Of a stretch of DNA of 64,000 bases, positions 53,252-60,884 are shown one piece after another. The DNA is taken from assembly GCA_964582715.1 (NCBI GenBank), contig CAZOSM010000003.1:1-64000 (forward strand), read 5' to 3'. How positions within the stretch are numbered: position 1 is the first letter of the stretch; the number at the start of each line of letters is the position of its first letter. The notes beneath the pieces are model-generated. The model worked only from the letters and a program-made list of their open reading frames with translations, did not search any database and was not told where the DNA came from. This DNA comes from MFZZ01 sp964582715 (GTDB taxonomy: Bacteria; Patescibacteriota; Microgenomatia; UBA1406; GWC2-37-13). The position numbers were made by a program, and so were the translations under genes.

Positions 53252-54958
53252 ATGAAACGTATTTTATATACGCTTATTATATTATGTCTATTATTCACTG
53301 TTCCTATTGGAACAGGTATTATAGTGCATGCAGATGAGCTTGAAGAGATTAATAAAAAATTAGAAGATCTTAATAAAGCGCTCGAATCTTCCCAAAAAGC
53401 AACTTCTACCAATGAACAGGAGCTTATGAAATTAAATTCACAACTAGATGGAATAAAAGCTCAAGTCGTTCAAATTGAGGTAGATATTCAAGAAAAAGAA
53501 AAAGAGATTGAGATAGGAGATTCTAAATTAAAACAACAGAAAGAATTACTAGATCAACGCATAGCTTCCTACTATAAAAATAAAGGAAGAGTGCAAGATA
53601 GTCTGTTGCAGCTTCTTGTATCAGACAATTTAACATTGTTTTTAAAACAATTTACGTATCAGCAAACACTCTTAAACGATGATCGTAATACTATTATTCA
53701 TATTGTTTCACTGGTAAAGGATCTTGAAGAGAAAAAGGAAACACTGGAAGATGAAAAGAGTAGGTTGGAACCAATAAAAGAACAGATTGCCAAGCAATCT
53801 GATTTTCTTGCAGGTGAAGTTGCTTCTGCAAAAGAGTACCAAGGTTCTCTGCAGGGAGAAATCGCAGCGCTTACTGCCAAACAGCAGGAGATTATGGCAG
53901 CACGAAGTGGAAGTTTTACCTTTAGTATTGGTTCAGGAGAGCTTGCAGATGAATATCTTTCTTCTATAAAAGGGTTTAGAGAATCGGCACCAGGTGGCTC
54001 ATTTGCCATATTTTCTTTTGGAGCTTATACACATCGAAAAGGAATGAGTCAGTATGGAGCAAGAGGGAGAGCTCAATCTGGTCAGGATTTTAAGGCAATA
54101 TTACAAGCTTACTATGGCAAAGAACCAGTAAGTAAAGATACAGGAGGTTCTATAAAAGTATCTGGTTATGGAGAAATAGATTTTGAGACAGCTTATTTAT
54201 ATGGAATTGCTGAAATGCCATCTTCATGGCATCCTGAAGCTTTAAAAGCGCAAGCTGTTGCTGCTCGCACCTATGCTTATAGGTATAAATCTGAAGGAAC
54301 AGAGATATGTACTACAGAATCGTGTCAGGTTTTTAGAAAAGATAAATCTGATAATCCTCCTCAAGAATGGAGGGACGCTGTGGATCAAACGAAAGGATTA
54401 GTTTTGGAAGGAGTTGTTACGTATTACGCTTCAACTCATGGTGTTTATATAGACTCTCCAGGTATGTGGGATACAACAGATGGAGCAGGGGGAAGTAATT
54501 TTGTTGATAAATCATATGAGAAATTAGGTAATTCTCCTTGGGTATATAAATCCTGGTGGAGGCAGGGATATAGTAATAGTGGAGATACTTGTGGGAGGGC
54601 TAATCCATGGCTTTCTCCAGAAGAAATGGCTGATATTGTTAACGCAGCAGTTGCATTAAAAGCAGGTGGTATAGATACTTCCCGAATTACTCCAGTCACC
54701 ACTTCCTGTTGGGGAGGAAATCCTTATAGTATGGAAGAACTTAGAAATTTAGTATCCGGGAAAGGTGGAATCTCTTCTGCGACAAGTGTTTCTGTTTCTC
54801 AAGGGAACGGAAACACCAATAGCGTGACAATTAATGGAGTTACGTTATCTGGTACAGAGTTTAAACAGGCAGTTTGTTTACGTGCACCTGGCTATATTCG
54901 TATTCCTCAAGGTAGTTGTGAAGGAGGTTGGGCATTCTTTAATATAGAACGGAAATAA
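53252..54958 (+). CDS. SpoIID/LytB domain protein with coiled-coil N-terminus
   Basis: A signal peptide (to about residue 25) precedes a coiled coil (about 27-215, Glu/Lys/Gln heptads) of the kind that docks cell-wall enzymes. The SpoIID/LytB domain follows: TYAHRKG-like AYTHRKGMSQYGARGRA and the catalytic block EMPSSWHPEALKAQAVAARTYAY with its Glu. A Ser/Asn-rich and Cys-containing tail completes the 568 residues. It probably cleaves or trims peptidoglycan outside the cell. Its 3' end overlaps the acyltransferase gene by 52 bases in opposite direction. Confidence 0.9.
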   Translation: MKRILYTLIILCLLFTVPIGTGIIVHADELEEINKKLEDLNKALESSQKATSTNEQELMKLNSQLDGIKAQVVQIEVDIQEKEKEIEIGDSKLKQQKELLDQRIASYYKNKGRVQDSLLQLLVSDNLTLFLKQFTYQQTLLNDDRNTIIHIVSLVKDLEEKKETLEDEKSRLEPIKEQIAKQSDFLAGEVASAKEYQGSLQGEIAALTAKQQEIMAARSGSFTFSIGSGELADEYLSSIKGFRESAPGGSFAIFSFGAYTHRKGMSQYGARGRAQSGQDFKAILQAYYGKEPVSKDTGGSIKVSGYGEIDFETAYLYGIAEMPSSWHPEALKAQAVAARTYAYRYKSEGTEICTTESCQVFRKDKSDNPPQEWRDAVDQTKGLVLEGVVTYYASTHGVYIDSPGMWDTTDGAGGSNFVDKSYEKLGNSPWVYKSWWRQGYSNSGDTCGRANPWLSPEEMADIVNAAVALKAGGIDTSRITPVTTSCWGGNPYSMEELRNLVSGKGGISSATSVSVSQGNGNTNSVTINGVTLSGTEFKQAVCLRAPGYIRIPQGSCEGGWAFFNIERK

Positions 54959-55914
54959 GGTATCACCAGGTTTAAAATTACTTGAGTGACAAGTGAAACC
55001 GTGAAGATAAGGAAAAAATAAATACTCCACTGCTTTATACGAATTTGGAGAATATCTATAAGAATAATTAAATAGAGAAAATGAATAAAGAACAGAGAGT
55101 AGGAATTTCTACTTATAAAATTAAAAAATTGTTGAAGCACAGTTTCATTTATACGAAGCAGTTGATGTAGATAGTACAAGCCAAATATCCACGCAATACC
55201 ATACGAAAGGTAGTACAGGTTTGGTGGATATTTATTATTAACTAATACAAGTGTTGAACCTTCTCGAAGCAATAGCTGTTGGGTAATTATAAAAATAATG
55301 AGTGATGTAGCAACCGTTACCAATATAAAAAGATTTTTTCTTTTTGATGTTATAAATAGCCAGGTAATGATAAGTATTAATGACCATGGAAGCCACATAT
55401 AGTATCGAAAGCTTATAGGTGGTGTAGAAAAGAGTAAATATATGTTTGAGGCAATAGAGAGGAACGTAAATATGCCCAACCAGTATTTTTTCATAGCTAT
55501 ATACCTTATAAAAGGCATAAGAACGATCAGATAAAGGAATAGCACGACAAGCCAACTTAAATAACGATCACTACTTCCTTTTAAAAGAAAATAACTAAGT
55601 AGTCGTTGTACAGGAGGGACTGATTGAGTTAAGAGAAAGACTAATATAAAGAAAATAATATGGTAGATATAGTAGGGAATAATAAGCCTTTTAGCCCTTT
55701 TATAAAAATATGACAAAGAGAATGGTTCATCTTTTTTTCTTTCAAAGTACACATAAGCAGAGCAAAAAACAAAAAGAGGTACTGCAAAATGTGTGTAATC
55801 CCAGATGAAGTGAGTTATCGGTTCTTTAAGATAATACGCCGTTACATGAATTAGAATCATAATGACAATTGCGAATCCACGAAGAAAATCGATTGTTGTG
55901 TTTCTGTCTTGCAT
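54907..55914 (-). CDS. Acyltransferase 3 family membrane protein
   Basis: The start MQDRNTTIDFLRGFAIVIMILIHVTAYY has the Arg-Gly and catalytic-His pattern of the acyltransferase 3/YrhL family. Ten helices follow in 335 residues. These enzymes O-acylate exported sugars or wall polymers. Convergent overlap with the SpoIID-like gene suggests a compact wall-related cluster. Confidence 0.88.
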   Translation of the reverse strand: MQDRNTTIDFLRGFAIVIMILIHVTAYYLKEPITHFIWDYTHFAVPLFVFCSAYVYFERKKDEPFSLSYFYKRAKRLIIPYYIYHIIFFILVFLLTQSVPPVQRLLSYFLLKGSSDRYLSWLVVLFLYLIVLMPFIRYIAMKKYWLGIFTFLSIASNIYLLFSTPPISFRYYMWLPWSLILIITWLFITSKRKNLFILVTVATSLIIFIITQQLLLREGSTLVLVNNKYPPNLYYLSYGIAWIFGLYYLHQLLRINETVLQQFFNFISRNSYSLFFIHFLYLIILIDILQIRIKQWSIYFFLIFTVSLVTQVILNLVIPYFRSILKNAQPPSQLP

Positions 55915-55965
55915 ACATGAATTATAAAGTATTCAACTCTTTTATCTTGGTAAAATAGTATTGAT

Positions 55966-57327
55966 ATGCAACAGAAACGTTCACCTTTTATAGAAGTACT
56001 TCTCTTTCCAGTGAGGATCTTCGTCTTTATTTTTCAGGTAATATTATTTGCTGGTTTTATTATTGGTGGTTGGTTTTTTCTTCAAACAACAGGATTTTTC
56101 CCAGTACAAGTGCCAGTTTCGGGAGCATCAATGCTTCCAACCTTACCTGAAGAAGGATATATTGATTTCCAACGATATGTTGCTGATAATCGATTTCACA
56201 CATTTATCCCTCAACATATAAAACGGGGAGATATTGTTGTTTTTGAAAATGAAGAAACTGCAGAAGAACTTAAAAGACAGGAAAAGGAGGAAAGTGGTTT
56301 TGTAAAGCGAGTTATTGGAATTGGTGGAGATACTATTACTATTCGTGATGGATTTGTTTTTGTAAATGAGGAACCGGTGGAAGAACCATATATTTTAAAA
56401 CCTCGTTCTACCTTTGGAGCTACAGAAATACAAGACTGTGAACTGGTAACAGTCCCAGAAGGTAAGCTTTTTGTTCTTGGAGATAATAGAAAAGTTAGTT
56501 TAGACTCTCGTCAGATTGGTTTGATAGACATTAATGACATTAAGTACTACATTCCGTATGAAAAACAGCCTGCCCGATTTTCTGAAAAATGGCGAGATTC
56601 TTCTCATGATTTAGATGGACAAAATGAATCACTCTTTGATGTAGATGAATATGTGCGTCTATTGAATGAAGTTCGCAGTGAAAACGGTCTTGCCCCTTTA
56701 GAGTATCAGCCTAAATTAGAACAAACTGCAAATCTTCGCGCTGAAGTTATGCTTAAATATGATGACTTTGACTTTGATGCTCCGAAAAGTGGCTACACCA
56801 TGGAAGAGGCAATGTCTGATGTGGGTTATGTAAATGTGATCTATGGAGAATTCCCCATGACTGGCTACTATGATGCTCAAGAACTTTTTGATGCATTTCT
56901 TGAACATCAAAATTCTACAAAGTTTTTACTCAATAAAGATTATGAAGAGATTGGAGTAAGCACATTAATAGGTGATCTTAATGGCTGCCCGGTACAAGTG
57001 GTTGTTCAACATTTGGCTGGATATGTTGCTCCAAATTATGGCGACGGGGAGATACAAAGCTGGGAAGATGGTTTAAATAGATTAAAGGAAGTACAACCTG
57101 GTTGGCAAGAGGTGAAGTCATATAGCGAGTTTTATAATGAAAATAGGACAGATGTAGACAGAATTAATGAAATCATAGCCTTGCGTATCTCTCGCATTGA
57201 ACAGATTGTAAAGAGGATGAAAGCGAATGAATGGTTTACTGATGAAGAAAAACAATGGATAGAACAAGACTCAGCATTAGTTAAAGAACAAAATGAGCTA
57301 GCAGATAGGTTGAATGAGACACAGTAG
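55966..57327 (+). CDS. lepB: Signal peptidase I fused to a CAP/SCP domain
   Basis: Residues 1-200 are signal peptidase I: membrane segment 17-40, catalytic Ser55 in SGASMLPT, catalytic Lys114 in GFVKRVIGIGGD and the LGDNRKVSLDSR block (171-182). Residues about 224-350 form a CAP-like domain: YVRLLNEVRSENGLAPLEY, the ANLRAEVM helix and a closing VVVQHLAGYV strand. Residues 380-453 are a charged helical tail. The catalytic pair is intact, so it should remove signal peptides at the outer membrane face. The fusion is unusual; the frame is continuous, so it is not an artefact of neighbouring genes. Confidence 0.9.
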   Translation: MQQKRSPFIEVLLFPVRIFVFIFQVILFAGFIIGGWFFLQTTGFFPVQVPVSGASMLPTLPEEGYIDFQRYVADNRFHTFIPQHIKRGDIVVFENEETAEELKRQEKEESGFVKRVIGIGGDTITIRDGFVFVNEEPVEEPYILKPRSTFGATEIQDCELVTVPEGKLFVLGDNRKVSLDSRQIGLIDINDIKYYIPYEKQPARFSEKWRDSSHDLDGQNESLFDVDEYVRLLNEVRSENGLAPLEYQPKLEQTANLRAEVMLKYDDFDFDAPKSGYTMEEAMSDVGYVNVIYGEFPMTGYYDAQELFDAFLEHQNSTKFLLNKDYEEIGVSTLIGDLNGCPVQVVVQHLAGYVAPNYGDGEIQSWEDGLNRLKEVQPGWQEVKSYSEFYNENRTDVDRINEIIALRISRIEQIVKRMKANEWFTDEEKQWIEQDSALVKEQNELADRLNETQ

Positions 57328-57328
57328 A

Positions 57329-58141
57329 TTATTTAATACCAATACCAGTCCAGCAAAGTGGCATGAGTCCTTGTGCTTCAATTTGATCAGCTGAAGTAAG
57401 TTCATAAATATCACGATTAACTTGTGGGTATGGTTTGCCATGACGGTAGACTATTTCACCTGGGAAACCAATCATTCCATTAGAAGATTGAAGACATACT
57501 TGACCATACCAACTAAACTCTCTAAATTGACTTATCATTTCAAGTAAATCATCTCTTACAACCGCTGTACCTTTTGGAATATCAAACTCAAATCCAGTAT
57601 AACTAAATCGCTCTATATAATCAGCATCTTTCATAGTGAATGTAAACACACCCCCTGGGGAAAGTAAATCATATGATTGTCTAATAATCTCATTAGCAGC
57701 ATCAGTAGAGGTATGTCCTTTTTTTCCTTTTAAACCTGCTCCTATTACTTCTATACACGTAATCGCATTAAAGGGTTCTGGTGGTAAATCAGAGAAATCC
57801 ATCTCTAAAGCATCCATTCTTCTAAGATCGAGATGTCCATTTGTGACTAATTCCTGATTAAAAGGATGTCTCCATGCTTGATCAATCATTGACTGTTTAT
57901 AGTCAATTCCATAAATTTTTTCTGCAGCATCATCTAATAGATGAATAAATCGTCCATCAAAAACACCTATATCAAGAAGTGTTTGAACCTTATTACCATT
58001 ATTGTTTGCCTTTATAGCTTCAACAGCAATTTGGTATACAGGAAGTAGTCTTCGATGAATAAGTCTTTCTTTTCTATTTTGTGGAGTATCTTCGTGAATA
58101 TCTATTCTATCGGGAGAAAAGATATCAATTTTTGAGTTCAT
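57329..58141 (-). CDS. Class I SAM-dependent methyltransferase-like protein
   Basis: The motif LLDIGVFDGRFIHLLDDA (about 55-72) is the SAM-binding loop; IYGIDYKQSMIDQA, RMDALEMDF and ITCIEVIGAG follow as motifs II to IV. The 270 residues fit a single Rossmann domain. The substrate is unknown. It is one base downstream of the MarR gene on the same strand and probably controlled by it. Confidence 0.82.
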   Translation of the reverse strand: MNSKIDIFSPDRIDIHEDTPQNRKERLIHRRLLPVYQIAVEAIKANNNGNKVQTLLDIGVFDGRFIHLLDDAAEKIYGIDYKQSMIDQAWRHPFNQELVTNGHLDLRRMDALEMDFSDLPPEPFNAITCIEVIGAGLKGKKGHTSTDAANEIIRQSYDLLSPGGVFTFTMKDADYIERFSYTGFEFDIPKGTAVVRDDLLEMISQFREFSWYGQVCLQSSNGMIGFPGEIVYRHGKPYPQVNRDIYELTSADQIEAQGLMPLCWTGIGIK

Positions 58142-58142
58142 A

Positions 58143-58610
58143 TTACTTAGTACTCATTCCAGCAATCTTTTCCATTACATTCTTATATGTCTGCCATTCA
58201 TTTGCTGAAATGTCAGCGAATAATGATGTAATTTTTTCTTCAAGATTGCTTTCAACGGAGTTTAATTTTTTTTCACCTTTATCACTCAAGATTACAATTT
58301 TTGCTCGTTTGTCTTGAGGATTATCCATAGTTTTTACTAATTTTTGTTTCTCTAAGCGAGAAATAAGTTCTGTAATAAATGGGGGTTCAACGCCCATCCG
58401 TTGTGCAATTTCGATAAAGCGAAGCCCTTCTGGAGTTTTGTGTATAAGTCCTAATACACTCCATTCTAATGAAGAAAGCTTTTCATCTTCAAGTTTATCA
58501 TTGAAGTAATTTTTAAGAGAACGATAGGTTTTTGCCTGTAATCGGATCAATTCATATGTTTTAAGGTGTTCTTTTGATCCTACCAGTCTTTGAAATGCAT
58601 TTTTTAACAT
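58143..58610 (-). CDS. MarR family transcriptional regulator
   Basis: The winged helix is visible as LSSLEWSVLGLIHKTPEGLRFIEIAQRMGVEPPFITELISRLEKQKLV, but each part is short here: recognition helix near 72-86 and the wing with DNPQDKRAKIVILSDKG. The 155 residues fit. It should repress its own operon, with the downstream methyltransferase. A ligand is unknown. Confidence 0.93.
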   Translation of the reverse strand: MLKNAFQRLVGSKEHLKTYELIRLQAKTYRSLKNYFNDKLEDEKLSSLEWSVLGLIHKTPEGLRFIEIAQRMGVEPPFITELISRLEKQKLVKTMDNPQDKRAKIVILSDKGEKKLNSVESNLEEKITSLFADISANEWQTYKNVMEKIAGMSTK

Positions 58611-58773
58611 AATTAGTTAAGTTTATGAATAATAATTAGTATACATGGTATTAATCTAGACTAAGCTCCCAATTATACCATTTTATTGAAAAAAGAAGAA
58701 TAGGAAAGTATATTTAGAGTTGAAACATATCTTTCTAACTTGACTTTTATCTTAAAATGGAGAAAAATGAAGT

Positions 58774-59448
58774 ATGCCTCAAGAACCATTAATACAGTCT
58801 GCTACACCACTTCCAGAATCACTCAATCCACAAGTTGTGTATTCTTGGAAAGCTCCCCTTCGTGCATATAAGAAAAGTAATAAAAAAGTGCTTCGTTTTT
58901 ATATTGCTGTAGCCTTACTCCTTACCTTAATTATTTTTTTCTTGGGAGATCGCATTCTTATTATTCCTATCTGGTCTATTTTGTTTCTTTTTTATGTCCT
59001 CACCATCACCCCTCCTCCCATTGTTGAAAATAAAATCACTAAATTTGGTATTGAAACAGCAGGTATCACCTTACGCTGGGATGTTCTGTCTCATTTTTAC
59101 TTTACAGATCGATTTGGTTTTACTGTCCTGACTTTGGTCACCAATCCTCCATATAATTTTCATGCCTATATGATTATTACCTCAGACCAAGTTAAAAAAG
59201 CAGTTATGAAGATTTTAGCAGAGCACATCGTGTATCAAGATAAACCAATGCTTACACTCACCGACCGAATGATTCGCTGGCTAACATATCTTATTCCAGA
59301 AGATGATGATGAGCCTAACATGCCGCAAAAAGGAGGTAAGAAACAGCAAGATACTAATTTAGAACAGATTAAAGATACGCTTGCATCCTTTTTCCCAAAA
59401 CAGAAGGATCAACCTCCTTCACACCAAGCTTTCGCCCCCATGAAATAA
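58774..59448 (+). CDS. Unknown membrane protein with two helices
   Basis: Two helices (about 44-62 and 65-83) are followed by a soluble part of about 140 residues with a polar, Gln/Lys/Pro-rich tail. No family is recognised. Its last 80 bases overlap the convergent RNase P-like gene, which is a large convergent overlap for this genome. Confidence 0.65.
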   Translation: MPQEPLIQSATPLPESLNPQVVYSWKAPLRAYKKSNKKVLRFYIAVALLLTLIIFFLGDRILIIPIWSILFLFYVLTITPPPIVENKITKFGIETAGITLRWDVLSHFYFTDRFGFTVLTLVTNPPYNFHAYMIITSDQVKKAVMKILAEHIVYQDKPMLTLTDRMIRWLTYLIPEDDDEPNMPQKGGKKQQDTNLEQIKDTLASFFPKQKDQPPSHQAFAPMK

Positions 59449-59992
59449 CTCCTTCATCTGTACTTACAAGAGTAGCATTTTGTTCTTTAGCAAGCATAAT
59501 AAGGTCGAAATCAGCGAGACTATCGATAAAACCAGTGCGTAGAGCATTGCGATAGCGGTTTCTAAATGTCTTCACAATTTTACCAATTGTCATCTGAAAT
59601 TCTTTTTGAGGGAGAGCTTCTTTCCCCATAAACATCTGTCCTGCTTTTATAATCTCTTCTTCTGCAACGTCCTGGCTTCTGTATGCCCTCTTTCGAGACT
59701 CTTCAATATACTGGGCGATTACTTCAGCAGAAATTGAAAGTTCACTAAGTGAAGGTGATTTGATTACAACCTGAGAAAAAAATTCAGTTAGAAATTCTTG
59801 TTCAGGGTTTTCAAAAAAACTTTTTATTTCTTCTGCAATACGAGGAGGAAGAAAAACTTCAAGCTTTTGGTGTCCTTTAGCCTTTTTTATCGCTGTTGTT
59901 ATATTCCTAATAATGGTTTCGGTATCATTTCCTATCCCCATTTTTGCTTCCATGTTAAAAAAAAGATTGGTGTCTAAGATATATATTTCCAT
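59369..59992 (-). CDS. HARP-type protein-only RNase P candidate (RNA ligase partner/UPF0278, PIN domain)
   Basis: The 207 residues from ATG 59992 match the UPF0278 family, formerly called RNA ligase partner protein, to which the Aquifex minimal RNase P (Aq_880) belongs. PIN-domain acids are visible in ILDTNLFF (Asp7), GFIDSLADFD and STDEGVISW. The central helical part, about 80-140, has basic segments (ESRKRAYRSQD, FRNRYRNAL) expected to contact tRNA. HARP proteins trim the 5' leaders of pre-tRNA without RNA. The longer frame from 60046 adds unlikely sequence. No RNase P RNA is seen in the window. Confidence 0.85.
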   Translation of the reverse strand: MEIYILDTNLFFNMEAKMGIGNDTETIIRNITTAIKKAKGHQKLEVFLPPRIAEEIKSFFENPEQEFLTEFFSQVVIKSPSLSELSISAEVIAQYIEESRKRAYRSQDVAEEEIIKAGQMFMGKEALPQKEFQMTIGKIVKTFRNRYRNALRTGFIDSLADFDLIMLAKEQNATLVSTDEGVISWGRKLGVKEVDPSVLGKRMQAYL

Positions 59993-60374
59993 GGAAGTAA
60001 TTATATCAAAATAGATAGTACATATAATATTAAGGCTTACCTGCAAGTAATTGGGAATATGTGAAGGATAGAGAATAACTCTTCTTTCTTAATTACATGT
60101 TACATATTGGAAGTGTAAGAAACTATATTTCCTATGGTTACTATAGCAATAAAGACACTACCAGTATACTCAGTTAAATATCAGGTAATACATATATCGA
60201 TCTGTTATATAGATCAATATAATATAGTCATCCTGTTCAAATAAACCATAAAATCCTAACGCATTATTACAGGATAAGTGCGAAAAATAAGCGGAAAATA
60301 ATGATATATTATGATATAATAAATACCATTGAAAACCTACCACTAGTGGTATACATTTGATATGCACCCAATAT
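59993..60374. other. Non-coding gap before nrdR with a repeat-like element
   Basis: I see no convincing gene in these 382 bases; the longest frame (minus strand, 60170-60367) has no supporting features. A stretch at 60270-60304 (GTGCG, then GCGGAAAATAATGA at 60291-60304) resembles the repeats in the pgi gap. The nrdR promoter palindrome lies at the right end. Confidence 0.5.
60338..60351. promoter_or_regulatory. Perfect palindrome upstream of nrdR
   Basis: TACCACTAGTGGTA is a perfect 14-base palindrome, 23 bases before the nrdR ATG. TTGAAA (60329-60334) and TATACA (60350-60355) around it form a promoter-like pair with a short 15-base spacer, so the palindrome would lie between -35 and -10, as in an operator. 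It does not match the usual NrdR box. Confidence 0.5.
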
Positions 60375-60821
60375 ATGAAATGCTTATTTTGTCAGTTTTC
60401 GAGCACAGAAGTTATCGAGACAAGAGTTTCTGATAATAAAACTACAATACGAAGAAGAAGATCCTGCCCTGAGTGCAAAAGGCGTTTTACTACTTATGAA
60501 CGAGTAGAGGAATTACCAATACTTGTTATAAAACGGGATGAAAAACGTGAACGATTTGACCGGAAAAAATTAAGAGAAGGTATTTTTAAAGCAGTCGGGA
60601 AGACAACAGTAACTGCAGATCAGGTAGAAGAAATTGTGAGTTTTGTTGAGCAGGAGATAACCAGTAATAGTAAAACAGAAATAACCAGTCAAAATATTGG
60701 TGATTTGGTAGCTAGTAAGCTCAAAGATATGGATAAAGTAGCATATATCCGCTTTGCATCAGTGTTTAGAAGATTTGTAGATGTAGAGGAGTTTGAGAAA
60801 GAGTTAAAAAAATTAACATAA
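60375..60821 (+). CDS. nrdR: Transcriptional repressor NrdR
   Basis: The N-terminal zinc ribbon is MKCLFCQ (CxxC) and SCPECKRRFTTYER, followed by an ATP-cone (VIKRDEKRERFDRKKLREGI and AFRRFVDVEEF-like region). The 148 residues are typical. I chose ATG 60375 over upstream non-ATG starts because it gives the standard MKC start. NrdR senses dATP and represses ribonucleotide reductase genes; nrdJ lies 63 bases downstream. Confidence 0.96.
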   Translation: MKCLFCQFSSTEVIETRVSDNKTTIRRRRSCPECKRRFTTYERVEELPILVIKRDEKRERFDRKKLREGIFKAVGKTTVTADQVEEIVSFVEQEITSNSKTEITSQNIGDLVASKLKDMDKVAYIRFASVFRRFVDVEEFEKELKKLT

Positions 60822-60884
60822 GTTCTTACTTATTTATCGAGAACAGTTAACGAATTATTATTAATTTTTTGTTTATATAAAAAT

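Noticed and set aside
60170..60367. 65-residue minus-strand frame before nrdR
   Set aside because: It has no ribosome site, covers the nrdR promoter and repeat-like element, and has an unnatural composition.
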